Positions 15,795 to 24,542 of a stretch of DNA of 37,650 bases are shown here, in pieces; position 1 is the stretch's first letter; every line of letters starts with the position of its first letter. Source of the stretch: JAAYBQ01 sp035403465 (GTDB taxonomy: Bacteria > Spirochaetota > UBA4802 > UBA5550). The translations under genes were made by a program, and so were the position numbers. The notes beneath the pieces were generated by a model. That model was not told the origin of the DNA, searched no databases, and saw only the letters and a program-made list of their open reading frames with translations. The stretch covers positions 1 to 37,650 of the forward strand of contig DAONFG010000036.1 in NCBI GenBank assembly GCA_035403465.1. The letters are read 5' to 3'.

Positions 15795-17821
15795 AATTGA
15801 CAATATCGCAGGCTGGCAGGGGAAGGGCTGTTGTTGAATTCAGCAGGAGGGGTGAGACAATCCTGAGTGGAAAAGATGCGGGCCTGAAGAACGCGCCGGA
15901 TATTATACGCCAGTGGATGACAATGCTGAACGGAAAGATCAGGCAGGGGGATCCCGCGCTTTCAGGAAACAGCGAACTTTTTATCGAGCCGGGTACCGGC
16001 GACCGCAGATACAAACTGGTCTCTGCGAATAAAAAAGTAACGGCCTGGGAACAGGAACATATACATTCAGGCTACACCCGGGTCACCACGGAAAAAAGCG
16101 CAGCAGGTAGCGGATTTCCCGGTATACTGAAATTTTTCAGCATGGAGGAGATGCTGCTGCTCTGTGTGCACGACAGGGAACTTATAGAGCAGGGGAATGA
16201 CCCGCTTTTTGCCGGGAAGAAACTGGCTTCGCTTTTACTGAAGAAAGAAGTCCGGGGGAACGGGCCGGTTTTTATCAGCGGGCTTGAAGGGCTCAGCACG
16301 TCACTTGAAAAGGAACTGAATATCCTTTCCAGGGAGATCCAGCTGCTTGAACTCAAAAAGATGAAAAAGGACAGGCTGAAGAAGGAGACCGCGCATTCAG
16401 TGCGGACCCTGAATAAACTGAGCAGGCAGCATGAATCCACTGTTAAATACAGGGAGACCCTGCTTGAAATAAGGAAAAAGAACGAGCAGTGCGACAGGCT
16501 TTCGCATAAGATCAGCGAAACAAAAAAAGACCTGATGGAACTGAAGGAGATCGGCGACAAGACAGGTTCTCTTGAAAAGGATTTAAAAAAACGCTTCCCG
16601 CAATTCTACGATGAAAAGTCTGACGGTCTGCCCGACATGGACAGGATACAGGAATCATTCAACGCGATGCGCGACCTGAATGAGAAGATAGATATCTACA
16701 GGCAGAAGAGAAAAAACATTTCAGGCAAAATCATTAAGGTGATCGCCGCATCTGCTATCTTTACGCTCCTATCCCTGGGCTTTGCCGGTGTGAAATATTT
16801 TACTGCCGGTATCGCCATGGTGAGACCGCTGCTTGCTGCTGCGGCTGTTTCAGGATTTATGGTTCTTGCCGGAGCCCTGGCCGTGTTCAGGATAAAAAAA
16901 CAGCAGCCCGAGGTGTATATTGAGGATAAGAAGGTCAGGGAGGCTGACCTGTTCGATCTTCTACATAAAAACAATTTCCCGGTTGCTGACTTTAAAACGG
17001 GTGAGATCTATGATTTTCTCTTCCAGTATTTTGAGGATTTCATAACATTCAGGGATATACGTAACGAGCTTGCTGATCTGAAAAAAAGAATCAGCAGCAC
17101 TGTGACATTCGCGGAGAAGGAGAAAAAACTGGATACGCTGAATGAAAAGCTTGATGATACAGTTTCAGAGATTGACAGGATGCTTGCCGGGCTCGACCAG
17201 TCTGTTCACCCCCTTCCTGAACCGGGGGAGATAGACAACGCGGCTGCTGAGGTCACTGGAGTGATAAAGGAGCTGGATGAGAAAATAGAACACGAAAAGT
17301 CGATAATCGCCAAGCTGGAGGAGCAGTTCAGCGATCAGCCCGGTTCAGATGTTAACATCCTTGAAATTGAGGCTGAAATGAATGAAATAAACGGCAGGAT
17401 TGAGGCGCTTAAGTCAGAGGCAGATACCGCAAGGTTTCTCGAGGAGACCTTCAGTGAAGCGTCAGCACCGTTTCTTGAAAAGTGCATTGAGGAATTTACA
17501 CCGCTGCTTTCGGCAAATTTATCAAGGCTCATGTCGTACAGGCACGATGAAAAAATATCCGGGGCCCTGCCGCTGCTTTTTGATAATGAATCGCTTCTGC
17601 CTGAGCTTGACCTGCAGTCCAGGATTCTGATTTCACTGGGTGTAAGGAGTGCTCTTTCAGCCTATTTTGACGAGTTTGATATTCCGCCGGTACTTCTTGT
17701 TGACCCGGTGGAAACCGCCAGCCGTGAAAATGTTGAAGAATTAAATAAAATATTGCTTGAATTGTTCGGCAACCGACAGGTAATTATATTCACTTCCGGG
17801 ACTGCTTCCGGGACCGACTGA
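15782..17821 (+). CDS. SbcC/YhaN-like coiled-coil protein with degraded ATPase motifs and central membrane segments
   Basis: 679 residues, starting at TTG 15782 with AGGAGG 5 bases upstream. The N-terminus (MRFLKLTISQAGRGRAV) and C-terminus (VLLVDPVETA, NRQVIIFTSGT) align by pattern with the head of SbcC/YhaN/AAA_27 ATPases. The expected Walker A P-loop reads SGKDAGLKNA (29-38), the ABC signature Leu-Ser-x-Gly is replaced by ELDLQSR, and Walker B carries one Asp641 instead of an acidic pair. The middle is long coiled coil (about 170-315 and 395-570) interrupted by two hydrophobic helices (about 318-340 and 345-367), as in YhaN. It overlaps the phosphoesterase gene, its likely partner. Inference: a structural, possibly membrane-tethered, non-hydrolysing relative of Rad50. 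Confidence 0.78.
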   Translation: MRFLKLTISQAGRGRAVVEFSRRGETILSGKDAGLKNAPDIIRQWMTMLNGKIRQGDPALSGNSELFIEPGTGDRRYKLVSANKKVTAWEQEHIHSGYTRVTTEKSAAGSGFPGILKFFSMEEMLLLCVHDRELIEQGNDPLFAGKKLASLLLKKEVRGNGPVFISGLEGLSTSLEKELNILSREIQLLELKKMKKDRLKKETAHSVRTLNKLSRQHESTVKYRETLLEIRKKNEQCDRLSHKISETKKDLMELKEIGDKTGSLEKDLKKRFPQFYDEKSDGLPDMDRIQESFNAMRDLNEKIDIYRQKRKNISGKIIKVIAASAIFTLLSLGFAGVKYFTAGIAMVRPLLAAAAVSGFMVLAGALAVFRIKKQQPEVYIEDKKVREADLFDLLHKNNFPVADFKTGEIYDFLFQYFEDFITFRDIRNELADLKKRISSTVTFAEKEKKLDTLNEKLDDTVSEIDRMLAGLDQSVHPLPEPGEIDNAAAEVTGVIKELDEKIEHEKSIIAKLEEQFSDQPGSDVNILEIEAEMNEINGRIEALKSEADTARFLEETFSEASAPFLEKCIEEFTPLLSANLSRLMSYRHDEKISGALPLLFDNESLLPELDLQSRILISLGVRSALSAYFDEFDIPPVLLVDPVETASRENVEELNKILLELFGNRQVIIFTSGTASGTD

Positions 17822-17832
17822 AATTAAATAGA

Positions 17833-17960
17833 TTTGTTGTAAAACTATTTTTTACTGTTCTTCAAGGGGCGAAATTTCCTGAAGAGTCCCCGCATCGCCG
17901 TAGTGAGTTTGTTGAAACAGGGCTTGCATGCGGGAGTGAGACGCGGTTTTGTAACAACTA
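17833..17960. repeat. inverted-repeat element with ends related to the 106-bp array
   Basis: The gap between the SbcC-like gene and the TPR gene begins with TTGTTGTAAAAC (17834) and ends with GTTTTGTAACAAC (about 17946-17958), which are inverted imperfect copies. Read on the minus strand, the right end AGTTGTTACAAAACCGCGTC resembles the left end of the tandem units at 14071 (AGTTGTTGCGAAACTGCGTC). The centre holds further G+C blocks. It looks like a MITE-like member of the same repeat family. Confidence 0.55.
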
Positions 17961-17969
17961 TGATATAAT
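17961..17969 (+). promoter_or_regulatory. extended -10 promoter element immediately before the TPR gene
   Basis: TGATATAAT is a perfect TATAAT with the TGn extension. Its expected transcription start, about 7 bases downstream, falls at or next to the ATG at 17977, and no Shine-Dalgarno sequence precedes that ATG. No good -35 box is seen, which is tolerated by extended -10 promoters. Confidence 0.45.
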
Positions 17970-17976
17970 ACCTGAT

Positions 17977-18972
17977 ATGGATAATAACGGACAACTGACA
18001 TTTTCAGACGACCCCCTTTTAAACGAGAGCAGCGAAATCTTTCAGCTGATCTCCGAGGGTAAATTTCGTGAAGCGATAAAAAAAACCGACCATGTAATGG
18101 GAGTTAATCCCGAGTATCCCGGAGCTGTTGAAGCGTACAGGACCGCCAAGTTCTGGTTTAACAGGGAGAAGGAGATGCGCAAGCTCCCCGAAGGTAAAAG
18201 TACCGCTGACTTTCTCATGGAGGAATGGGCTTCGTTCGATGATTACGCCTCGCTAAAGGAGATGAAGAATTCATCTGCCTATAAATCCGCGATGAGGTAT
18301 ATATTTTTCAGGGCCGCCGAGCATTACAAGCTGGCGTTCCAGTCCAACCAGGAGACCGACAGCAGGTTCGATCTGCTCACCAACCTGGGTGAATGCTTCC
18401 TGCGGCTCAGGGAGTACAAATATGCTGTTGAGACCCTGGAGTTTGCCCGCAGTTCGTACAGGAGCAGCTCAAGGCTCCTCTTTATCCTCGGCGAGTCATA
18501 TTTTCACATGGATGACCTGCCCAAGTGCCTGCTCTATTACAGGGAGGCGTTTGCCGTTGATCCCGCAGAGGTTGACCTTTCCCTTGTTGAGGCAGTTCCC
18601 GTAAAGGAGATTATTAAGGCAATTAATGAATCAGGGAGAAACTTCCGCGATATTAATGAATGGATTCCGGTTTTCGGATTTATCACTGATATATTCTATG
18701 TGCGCAGAAATCTTAACAAACACCAGGTGGAGTCACTTAAGCGTGAAGTTTTTAACCTTGAAAACAGTATAGCGAGGCTGGGGCTGGATGAAATCGAGGC
18801 TACGAATATTCTTCCCCGTATGTTGAACAAGTATTTATGGCTGCTTGATTACTACGAGCACCAGAACACGAATCCTGAAAATACAGGGCAGATCAGGTCA
18901 AGGCTTCTTGCGCTGGACAGTGAACTTTTCAGCGATTATTTCAGGAAGCCGCAGCATAAAAGGCATTTCTGA
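17977..18972 (+). CDS. TPR-like helical repeat protein
   Basis: 331 residues, soluble, all-helical. Residues 15-60 form a TPR-like pair (EIFQLISEGKFREAIKKTDHVMGVNPEYPGAVEAYRTAKFWF), and residues 135-200 contain two or three more (LLTNLGECFLRLREYKYAVETLEFAR, LLFILGESYFHMDDLPKCLLYYREAFAVDP). The C-terminal third is helical without clear repeats and ends KPQHKRHF. Such proteins usually scaffold protein complexes; no specific partner is known. It follows the SbcC-like gene on the same strand but is separated by an inverted-repeat element and has its own -10 element. Confidence 0.75.
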   Translation: MDNNGQLTFSDDPLLNESSEIFQLISEGKFREAIKKTDHVMGVNPEYPGAVEAYRTAKFWFNREKEMRKLPEGKSTADFLMEEWASFDDYASLKEMKNSSAYKSAMRYIFFRAAEHYKLAFQSNQETDSRFDLLTNLGECFLRLREYKYAVETLEFARSSYRSSSRLLFILGESYFHMDDLPKCLLYYREAFAVDPAEVDLSLVEAVPVKEIIKAINESGRNFRDINEWIPVFGFITDIFYVRRNLNKHQVESLKREVFNLENSIARLGLDEIEATNILPRMLNKYLWLLDYYEHQNTNPENTGQIRSRLLALDSELFSDYFRKPQHKRHF

Positions 18973-19044
18973 TCATGTCTTTTTTTTATTGATTTTTTTG
19001 GCCGTTATAGAAAGAATAAAGTAAAATCAACACCGGGACAATAA

Positions 19045-20205
19045 ATGGGCGGTTTTACACTATTATCATATCCTGTACAGAAAGATGAGAGCCTGCTTTC
19101 GCTTGTTGCGGAGAGGTCACGCTACATGCTCCCGATTGGCGGAAGGTTCAGGGTGATTGACTTTACCCTGCGGAACTCGGTATCATCCGGTGCTGTTGAA
19201 ACAATTATATTCAACAACCAGGATGATGATCTTGCATCATATGTCGGGGAATCCCCGGATGAGAATACATCGCAGCAGCACAAGGTCAGGGTTGTGCCTT
19301 TCCTCAGGTCAGACGCCGATATCATGCACCAGGCCGTGTCAGAATCCGAATCATCATATTTTGTGCTGTACAACGGCGACATCCCGTCAATCATAAACTT
19401 TTCAAAGGTCATGGAAAAATTCCTGAAGACAAAGAAAAAACGAATGCTTGTCAAACTGAGCATTAACGGGAAGGCGACCATGGCGCACAAGGTTGTCATT
19501 ACTGATAAGAAGAGCCTGCTTGCCGTAATTAAAAAATCGGTCAAAAGCCAGGACTCCACGCCGAACTATTTTGAAATGCTCATAAACATGCTGATTCATA
19601 CAGGGATAACAACATCAACTGTCGACGCGATGGTATGGACCCTGAAGAGCGTGAATGAATACTATATGCTTAACAGGGAGATTATCTGGAACAGCGATAT
19701 TTCAAGCCTGCTTGAACGTGAAAATATAATAAAAAGCAGGATAAAGGCAAACAGGTTCGCCCTGCTTGATGAATTCTGCTTTATCCGGAATTCCTTTATT
19801 TCGGACTACTGCTACATAAACGGCACTGTTGAGAACAGCATAATATTCCCTGGTGTCGAGATAGGGCAGGGCGCCATTGTTAAGGATTCCATCATTCTGC
19901 CGTTTGTAAAGATCGCTGCAGGCGCAAGGGTGACTAACGCGATTATTGATGAATCGACAGACCCTGCCGATGAAAGACCCAACGTAGGAATCAACTGCCG
20001 TGTAGGATACGATGAGCATCTTATGGAGAACGGGGCGTATCCGAAGCACCTCCATTCAGGACTCACCCTCGTGGGGAAAAACAACCACTTCAGGGATGGG
20101 ATCTTTATCGGGGCAGCATGCTATGTTGTTTCGCAGTCGCGTGAATCTTACTTCACTGCAGATAGAAACAGGCTATACGACGGGGAGTCGCTCCTGCCGC
20201 TGTAA
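19045..20205 (+). CDS. GlgD-like ADP-glucose pyrophosphorylase homologue
   Basis: 386 residues. The nucleotidyltransferase core is recognised from ERSRYMLPIGGRFRVIDFTLRNSVSSG (about 24-50) and VLYNGDIPS (about 111), and the C-terminal left-handed beta-helix from repeated hexapeptides (NSIIFPGVEIGQGAIVKDS, SIILPFVKIAAGARV, about 258-300). The nucleotide-binding GGxGTRL loop found at the N-terminus of GlgC is missing, as in the non-catalytic GlgD subunit that modulates GlgC in glycogen synthesis. No glgC or other glycogen gene lies nearby. It may be a GlgD subunit of a distant GlgC, or a lineage-specific sugar-nucleotide sensor. Confidence 0.8.
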   Translation: MGGFTLLSYPVQKDESLLSLVAERSRYMLPIGGRFRVIDFTLRNSVSSGAVETIIFNNQDDDLASYVGESPDENTSQQHKVRVVPFLRSDADIMHQAVSESESSYFVLYNGDIPSIINFSKVMEKFLKTKKKRMLVKLSINGKATMAHKVVITDKKSLLAVIKKSVKSQDSTPNYFEMLINMLIHTGITTSTVDAMVWTLKSVNEYYMLNREIIWNSDISSLLERENIIKSRIKANRFALLDEFCFIRNSFISDYCYINGTVENSIIFPGVEIGQGAIVKDSIILPFVKIAAGARVTNAIIDESTDPADERPNVGINCRVGYDEHLMENGAYPKHLHSGLTLVGKNNHFRDGIFIGAACYVVSQSRESYFTADRNRLYDGESLLPL

Positions 20206-20333
20206 AAAGATTTTATTCATCCGGCTAATCCCCAAAACCTCCGTGCAAAAAAACCGTTAACTGAATAAAGTATCATGCAGACCGTTAGAGCCTCTATTCA
20301 CTGGCTTAAAACATATATATGGTGTCAGAATGG

Positions 20334-20353
20334 ATCCCCGCTTTCGCGGGGAT
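20334..20353. repeat. short palindromic hairpin between convergent genes
   Basis: ATCCCCGC-TTTC-GCGGGGAT forms an 8-base-pair perfect stem with a 4-base loop. It is in the gap between the convergent glgD-like and aldehyde dehydrogenase genes. It lacks a strong T run on either side. Hairpins of this sequence type are common dispersed palindromic repeats in bacterial genomes, and this one may also act as a terminator. Confidence 0.6.
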
Positions 20354-20387
20354 GTACTTTTGGAACAGTCCCGACTTGCTTTATTAA

Positions 20388-21998
20388 TCAGAATATGAAA
20401 TCCGTTGAAAGAAAGTTTGACTTGTTCTCTCTTACTATCTCTGTGAGTATATCCCTGTTCACGCTGTTGTCTTTGGCTGCGACCAGGGACCGTATCGTGA
20501 AGACCCGCAGGGCATCGGATACTGAGAGGGTTCCTTCCGCTGAATCCTTGCGTCCCGTGAAGGGGAAGGTGTCTGGGCCTCTCTGGCACTGTGAGTTTAT
20601 GTTGACCCTGGCAACCTGGTTCACAAGGGGATCAACAAGCGCAGCGATTTCGTCTGTACCTGTGCCGAATATGCTCACCTGCTGACCGTACTTTGATTCT
20701 ATGATATACCTGAGCGGTTCATCGATGTCGCAGAATGCCGCAACGGGAATTACCGGGCCGAACTGCTCGACATGGTAGAGCTGCATGTCGCTGTTAACCG
20801 GGAAAACAATCGCGGGGAAATAGATGCTGCCGTGATGCTTTCCGCCTTTGCTGTTGATTATACTTGCACCTTTAGATACTGCATCCTGGACCAGCGAGTC
20901 AAGGTACCCGACCTTCCCGTCTTCGGGCAGGGGGGTGATGTCGACTCCATCCTCCCACGGCATACCGGCCTTCAGTTTATCCACTGCAGCGCTGAACTGT
21001 TCGATAAATTTCTGAAGAATATCCTGGTGCACATAAATCATCTTAAGAGCTGTGCACCGCTGGCCGTTGAATGAAAGGGTGCCCGAGACTATTTCACTGA
21101 CCGTCAGGTCGAGTGCCGCGTCTGCAAGGATAATGGCTGTGTTCTTGGCTTCCAGCCCAAGTACGCCGCGCAGCCTGTGGGGACTGGGGTGCGCCTTTTT
21201 AATTATATCCGCAACATGGCTCGTACCTATAAACGCCAGCACGTTAACCTTGCCGCTTTTCATGATCGGCTGAACAACCTCCTCGCCGTCACCGTAAACC
21301 GTGTTGACCACTCCTGCAGGGAAAGAGAGCCTGAACGCCTCGAGCAGCGGCCTGTGGACCAGGACGCCGAGTTTCGGCGGCTTGAAAATCACCGCGTTTC
21401 CAGTGATGAGCGCCGGGATCAGCGTTGCGTATGTTTCGTTAAGCGGGTAGTTAAAAGGTCCCATGCAGAGCACAACCCCGAGCGGAGAACGCCTTATCTG
21501 CCCGATTACACCCTCTTCCATCTCGAACCTTGAACTCTTCCTGTCCAGATCCTTCAGCGCGGTGATAGTATCTTTTATATACTGAACAGTCCTGTCGAAT
21601 TCTTTCTGCGAATCCTTCCTGGACTTGCCTATCTCCCACATAATGAGGTTCACCACCATCTCCCTTTTTTCCACCATGCGCACGGTGAACTCCTCGACGT
21701 GTTTTATCCTCTGTCGCACACTCATAGTCGGCCAGAGGCCGCGTCCATTGTCAAAAGCCTGTTCTGCTGCAATTACTGCCTCCATGGCCTCTTTTCCGGT
21801 AAGCTTCGGGTATTCCCCCAATACCTTCTGCTCAAGATTTTTACCCTTTTTAATAAATACAGGCGACAGCACCTTTTCGAACGGCCCCCCCCAGTGACGG
21901 ATTTCGCCGTTGACCAGGTATTCGGTCTGTTTCTGGAATTCTATCATGACATTGCCGGGTATGCTCTTTTCATCGGGAAAAACATTTTTCATATTCAT
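20388..21998 (-). CDS. NADP-dependent glyceraldehyde-3-phosphate dehydrogenase-like aldehyde dehydrogenase
   Basis: Cytoplasmic aldehyde dehydrogenase of the long GapN-like group, which oxidises glyceraldehyde 3-phosphate directly to 3-phosphoglycerate making NADPH. About 536 residues. Seen: GVVLCMGPFNYPLNETYATLIPALITGNAVIFKPPK (cofactor domain), FIGTSHVADIIKKAH, the motif LGLEAKNTAI in place of the usual LELGGKN of ALDHs, and the catalytic Cys in FNGQRCTALK. The frame opens at ATG 22031, but GAGG at about 22007 sits just before the ATG pair at 22001/21998, which is preferred. It starts divergently from the PAS kinase gene. Substrate is inferred from family resemblance only. Confidence 0.85.
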   Translation of the reverse strand: MNMKNVFPDEKSIPGNVMIEFQKQTEYLVNGEIRHWGGPFEKVLSPVFIKKGKNLEQKVLGEYPKLTGKEAMEAVIAAEQAFDNGRGLWPTMSVRQRIKHVEEFTVRMVEKREMVVNLIMWEIGKSRKDSQKEFDRTVQYIKDTITALKDLDRKSSRFEMEEGVIGQIRRSPLGVVLCMGPFNYPLNETYATLIPALITGNAVIFKPPKLGVLVHRPLLEAFRLSFPAGVVNTVYGDGEEVVQPIMKSGKVNVLAFIGTSHVADIIKKAHPSPHRLRGVLGLEAKNTAIILADAALDLTVSEIVSGTLSFNGQRCTALKMIYVHQDILQKFIEQFSAAVDKLKAGMPWEDGVDITPLPEDGKVGYLDSLVQDAVSKGASIINSKGGKHHGSIYFPAIVFPVNSDMQLYHVEQFGPVIPVAAFCDIDEPLRYIIESKYGQQVSIFGTGTDEIAALVDPLVNQVARVNINSQCQRGPDTFPFTGRKDSAEGTLSVSDALRVFTIRSLVAAKDNSVNRDILTEIVRENKSNFLSTDFIF

Positions 21999-22283
21999 CA
22001 TTGACCTCATTTTATGAATGTAATAATCCATATTCCGCGGTTAAAAGAAAAGGATTATTGCGTTTTTACACTTAAATACCGCACAATTATAACCGGAGTA
22101 TTTATTCTGTCAATAATGACATGTTAAAGATACATAAATATTCACTCTTCAGCAGGTATCTTAAAATTTTATTATTAATTTAAACGATGCCTGTTAATTT
22201 TTGTAAAAACTTTAGCTTGACGAAAGCGCGTTGTCATGCTGTTTTAATGTTTAAAGTTTTATCAGCACCAGAAGGAACCCGGA

Positions 22284-24542
22284 TTGGCAGCCTTTAATCA
22301 TACACTCGAAACTCCAGGCACTGACAATAAAGCAGCATGCACTGAAACAGCCCTGTCGGAAAAGAATTTCATGGATCTTATCCAGTCCTCTCCGGATGCT
22401 GTATTTGTGTATGTCGAGGAGAAGATTATTTTTGTGAACAAGGCTGCGGTCAGGCTGCTCCATGCGGAAAAACCTGAAGATATAACAGGCCATGATGTAT
22501 GGAAGTTCATTCCGCAGGAGAGCCACAAATCGCTTCGAAAAGCGATCAGCCTTATAATCAGCCACAGTAAGAGCTATATAACCTCCGAAGACAAGATGAT
22601 CACTGTAGACGGCGGTTTAGTCGACATCGAGCTTTCATCGACATACTTCAACTTTAATGGAAAACACGGCATACAGGCATTTGTCCGTGACATATCAAAG
22701 CGCAAGAGGACCGAGGAGCAGCTCAGGAAATCGGAGCATGAATACAAGCAGATAGTTGAACTTACAGGAACAGCCATTCTTTTTATTGAGGAGGATAAGA
22801 CGATCTCGCTCATAAACGGTGAGTGCGAAAAGATCACCGGGTACAGGAGAGACGAGATTGAAGGAAAGAAGAAGTGGAGTGAATTCATAGCTCCCGAGGA
22901 CAGGTGGATGCTGGAGCGCAGCCAGTACACAAAAAGCAGGAATGAGGGCGCCCCTGTGAGCATGGAGTTCAGGCTAATAGACAAGTACAAAAAATACCAC
23001 AACGCGTTCATGACTATCTCGTCGATCCCGGGAAGCACAAAGAGTGTCGCATCGATTATCGACCTCACAGAAATACAGAGGGCGCAGGAGATACTTGCTG
23101 CGACGCAGCAGAACTACCGCATCCTGGTAGAGAACACAAAAGAGGCTATCGCGATAATACAGGATGAGCATGTCCGCTACGTCAATCCCAAGCTATGCGA
23201 AATAACAGGGTACAATGAAGAGCAGGTGCTGAACAAAAAATTTTACAAGCTTGTTCACCCGGACTTTACGGATATTGTCCGCAAGGAGTACAAGTACAGG
23301 CTTAACGGTGCGGAATCAAGCACCATGCTCCCGGTGAAAATAATTGATACTGACAGGAACGAAAGGTGGTTCCATGTCAACTCCGTGCTCACGCTCTGGT
23401 GGAGCAAACCTGCGGTCCTGCTGTTTTTTAATGACATCACTGAAACAAAAAAGGCGCAGGACGCGCTCATGGCCAGTGAAGAGAGGTACAGGCTGCTTGC
23501 AGAGAACGCCGATGACATAATCGTAATCTATGACCAGAACGGGATAATCGAATACATAAACACATCCGGCCGCGAAACTTTTGGCAGCGACAGGACCGTA
23601 CCCGGCCGTGACAACGTAACACAAATACTTAACCTTACACCGGACTTCAGGCCTATGTCGCTCGTCGAAGGAAAACATCCCGATGAAAGCACGAGTTTCA
23701 AGAACCGGGTCGAGGTGATGAGACCTGATGGCGGGATAATGCTTTTCGAAACCATATCAAATCCCATTACCATGGAAAACAACAAACCCGGGATGCTTGT
23801 AATAGCGCGTGACTGTACAGAGCGCAAAAAACTTGAAAAAGAGATCATACAGATATCAGAACGTATCAGGCAGCAGGTAAGCCGTGACCTGCACGACGAC
23901 CTTAACCCTCACCTCATCGGGATCGAGGCGCTTGCCCGGGTACTCTCGATGAGTCTTAACAAGCTGAAGCTTCCCGAGGCTGACGAGGCGCAGAAGATAG
24001 CCGAACTGATAAACAAGGCCATTACAATGACCTACAGGCTGGCGCGCGGACTCTGCCCTGTTGACCTGGAGTCCACGGGAATACAGTCTCCCCTGATGAG
24101 CCTGATGAAGGTTATCCGGTCCCTCTACGGCATTGAATGCATGTTTGATTATGATGACAACATCATCATTGAAGATATAACACTGTCGACAAACCTGTAT
24201 TACATAGCGCAGGAGGCCACGCTTAATGCCGCGAAGTATTCCGGCGGGAGCAGAATTTCAATCACCCTGAAAAAGAAGGATGATTTTCTTGTACTGAGTA
24301 TTGAGGATAACGGAGCAGGTATTAAAAAAACAAAAAAGAATCCGGAAGAGTCAGACAAGAACAGCGGCATGGGGCTCAAGATCATGAAGTACAGGGCGGA
24401 AATCATAGACGGCATTCTGCAGATTGTCAAAAACAGGCCTACGGGCACAGTCATCACCGTGAAGATGCCGATTAACATATTAAAATCTGAAGGAAGGATA
24501 TCCTATGGTGGACGGTACACTAACCAGCAGCAGAAAATATAA
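22284..24542 (+). CDS. cytoplasmic multi-PAS sensor histidine kinase (NarL-type HisKA_3)
   Basis: 752 residues with no TM segment, so a soluble sensor. Four PAS domains (about 27-137, 145-265, 270-390 and 395-515), each ending in a PAC-type segment such as VRDISKRKRTEEQLRKSE and ARDCTERKKLEKE. A HisKA_3 dimerisation domain carries SRDLHDDLNPHLIG with phospho-acceptor His537, then a HATPase domain with NAAKYSGGSRISI, IEDNGAGI and GMGLKIMKYRAEIIDG. Initiation at TTG 22284 with AAGGA upstream. Its 3' end overlaps the response regulator by 38 bases, marking them as a two-component pair. The ligand or cofactor of the PAS domains is unknown; redox, oxygen or small-molecule sensing is usual. Confidence 0.92.
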   Translation: MAAFNHTLETPGTDNKAACTETALSEKNFMDLIQSSPDAVFVYVEEKIIFVNKAAVRLLHAEKPEDITGHDVWKFIPQESHKSLRKAISLIISHSKSYITSEDKMITVDGGLVDIELSSTYFNFNGKHGIQAFVRDISKRKRTEEQLRKSEHEYKQIVELTGTAILFIEEDKTISLINGECEKITGYRRDEIEGKKKWSEFIAPEDRWMLERSQYTKSRNEGAPVSMEFRLIDKYKKYHNAFMTISSIPGSTKSVASIIDLTEIQRAQEILAATQQNYRILVENTKEAIAIIQDEHVRYVNPKLCEITGYNEEQVLNKKFYKLVHPDFTDIVRKEYKYRLNGAESSTMLPVKIIDTDRNERWFHVNSVLTLWWSKPAVLLFFNDITETKKAQDALMASEERYRLLAENADDIIVIYDQNGIIEYINTSGRETFGSDRTVPGRDNVTQILNLTPDFRPMSLVEGKHPDESTSFKNRVEVMRPDGGIMLFETISNPITMENNKPGMLVIARDCTERKKLEKEIIQISERIRQQVSRDLHDDLNPHLIGIEALARVLSMSLNKLKLPEADEAQKIAELINKAITMTYRLARGLCPVDLESTGIQSPLMSLMKVIRSLYGIECMFDYDDNIIIEDITLSTNLYYIAQEATLNAAKYSGGSRISITLKKKDDFLVLSIEDNGAGIKKTKKNPEESDKNSGMGLKIMKYRAEIIDGILQIVKNRPTGTVITVKMPINILKSEGRISYGGRYTNQQQKI

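Noticed and set aside
22032..22283. TTGACG at about 22218 as a promoter of the PAS kinase
   Set aside because: The best -10-like sequence lies 19-20 bases away and matches poorly, so it is not listed as a feature.
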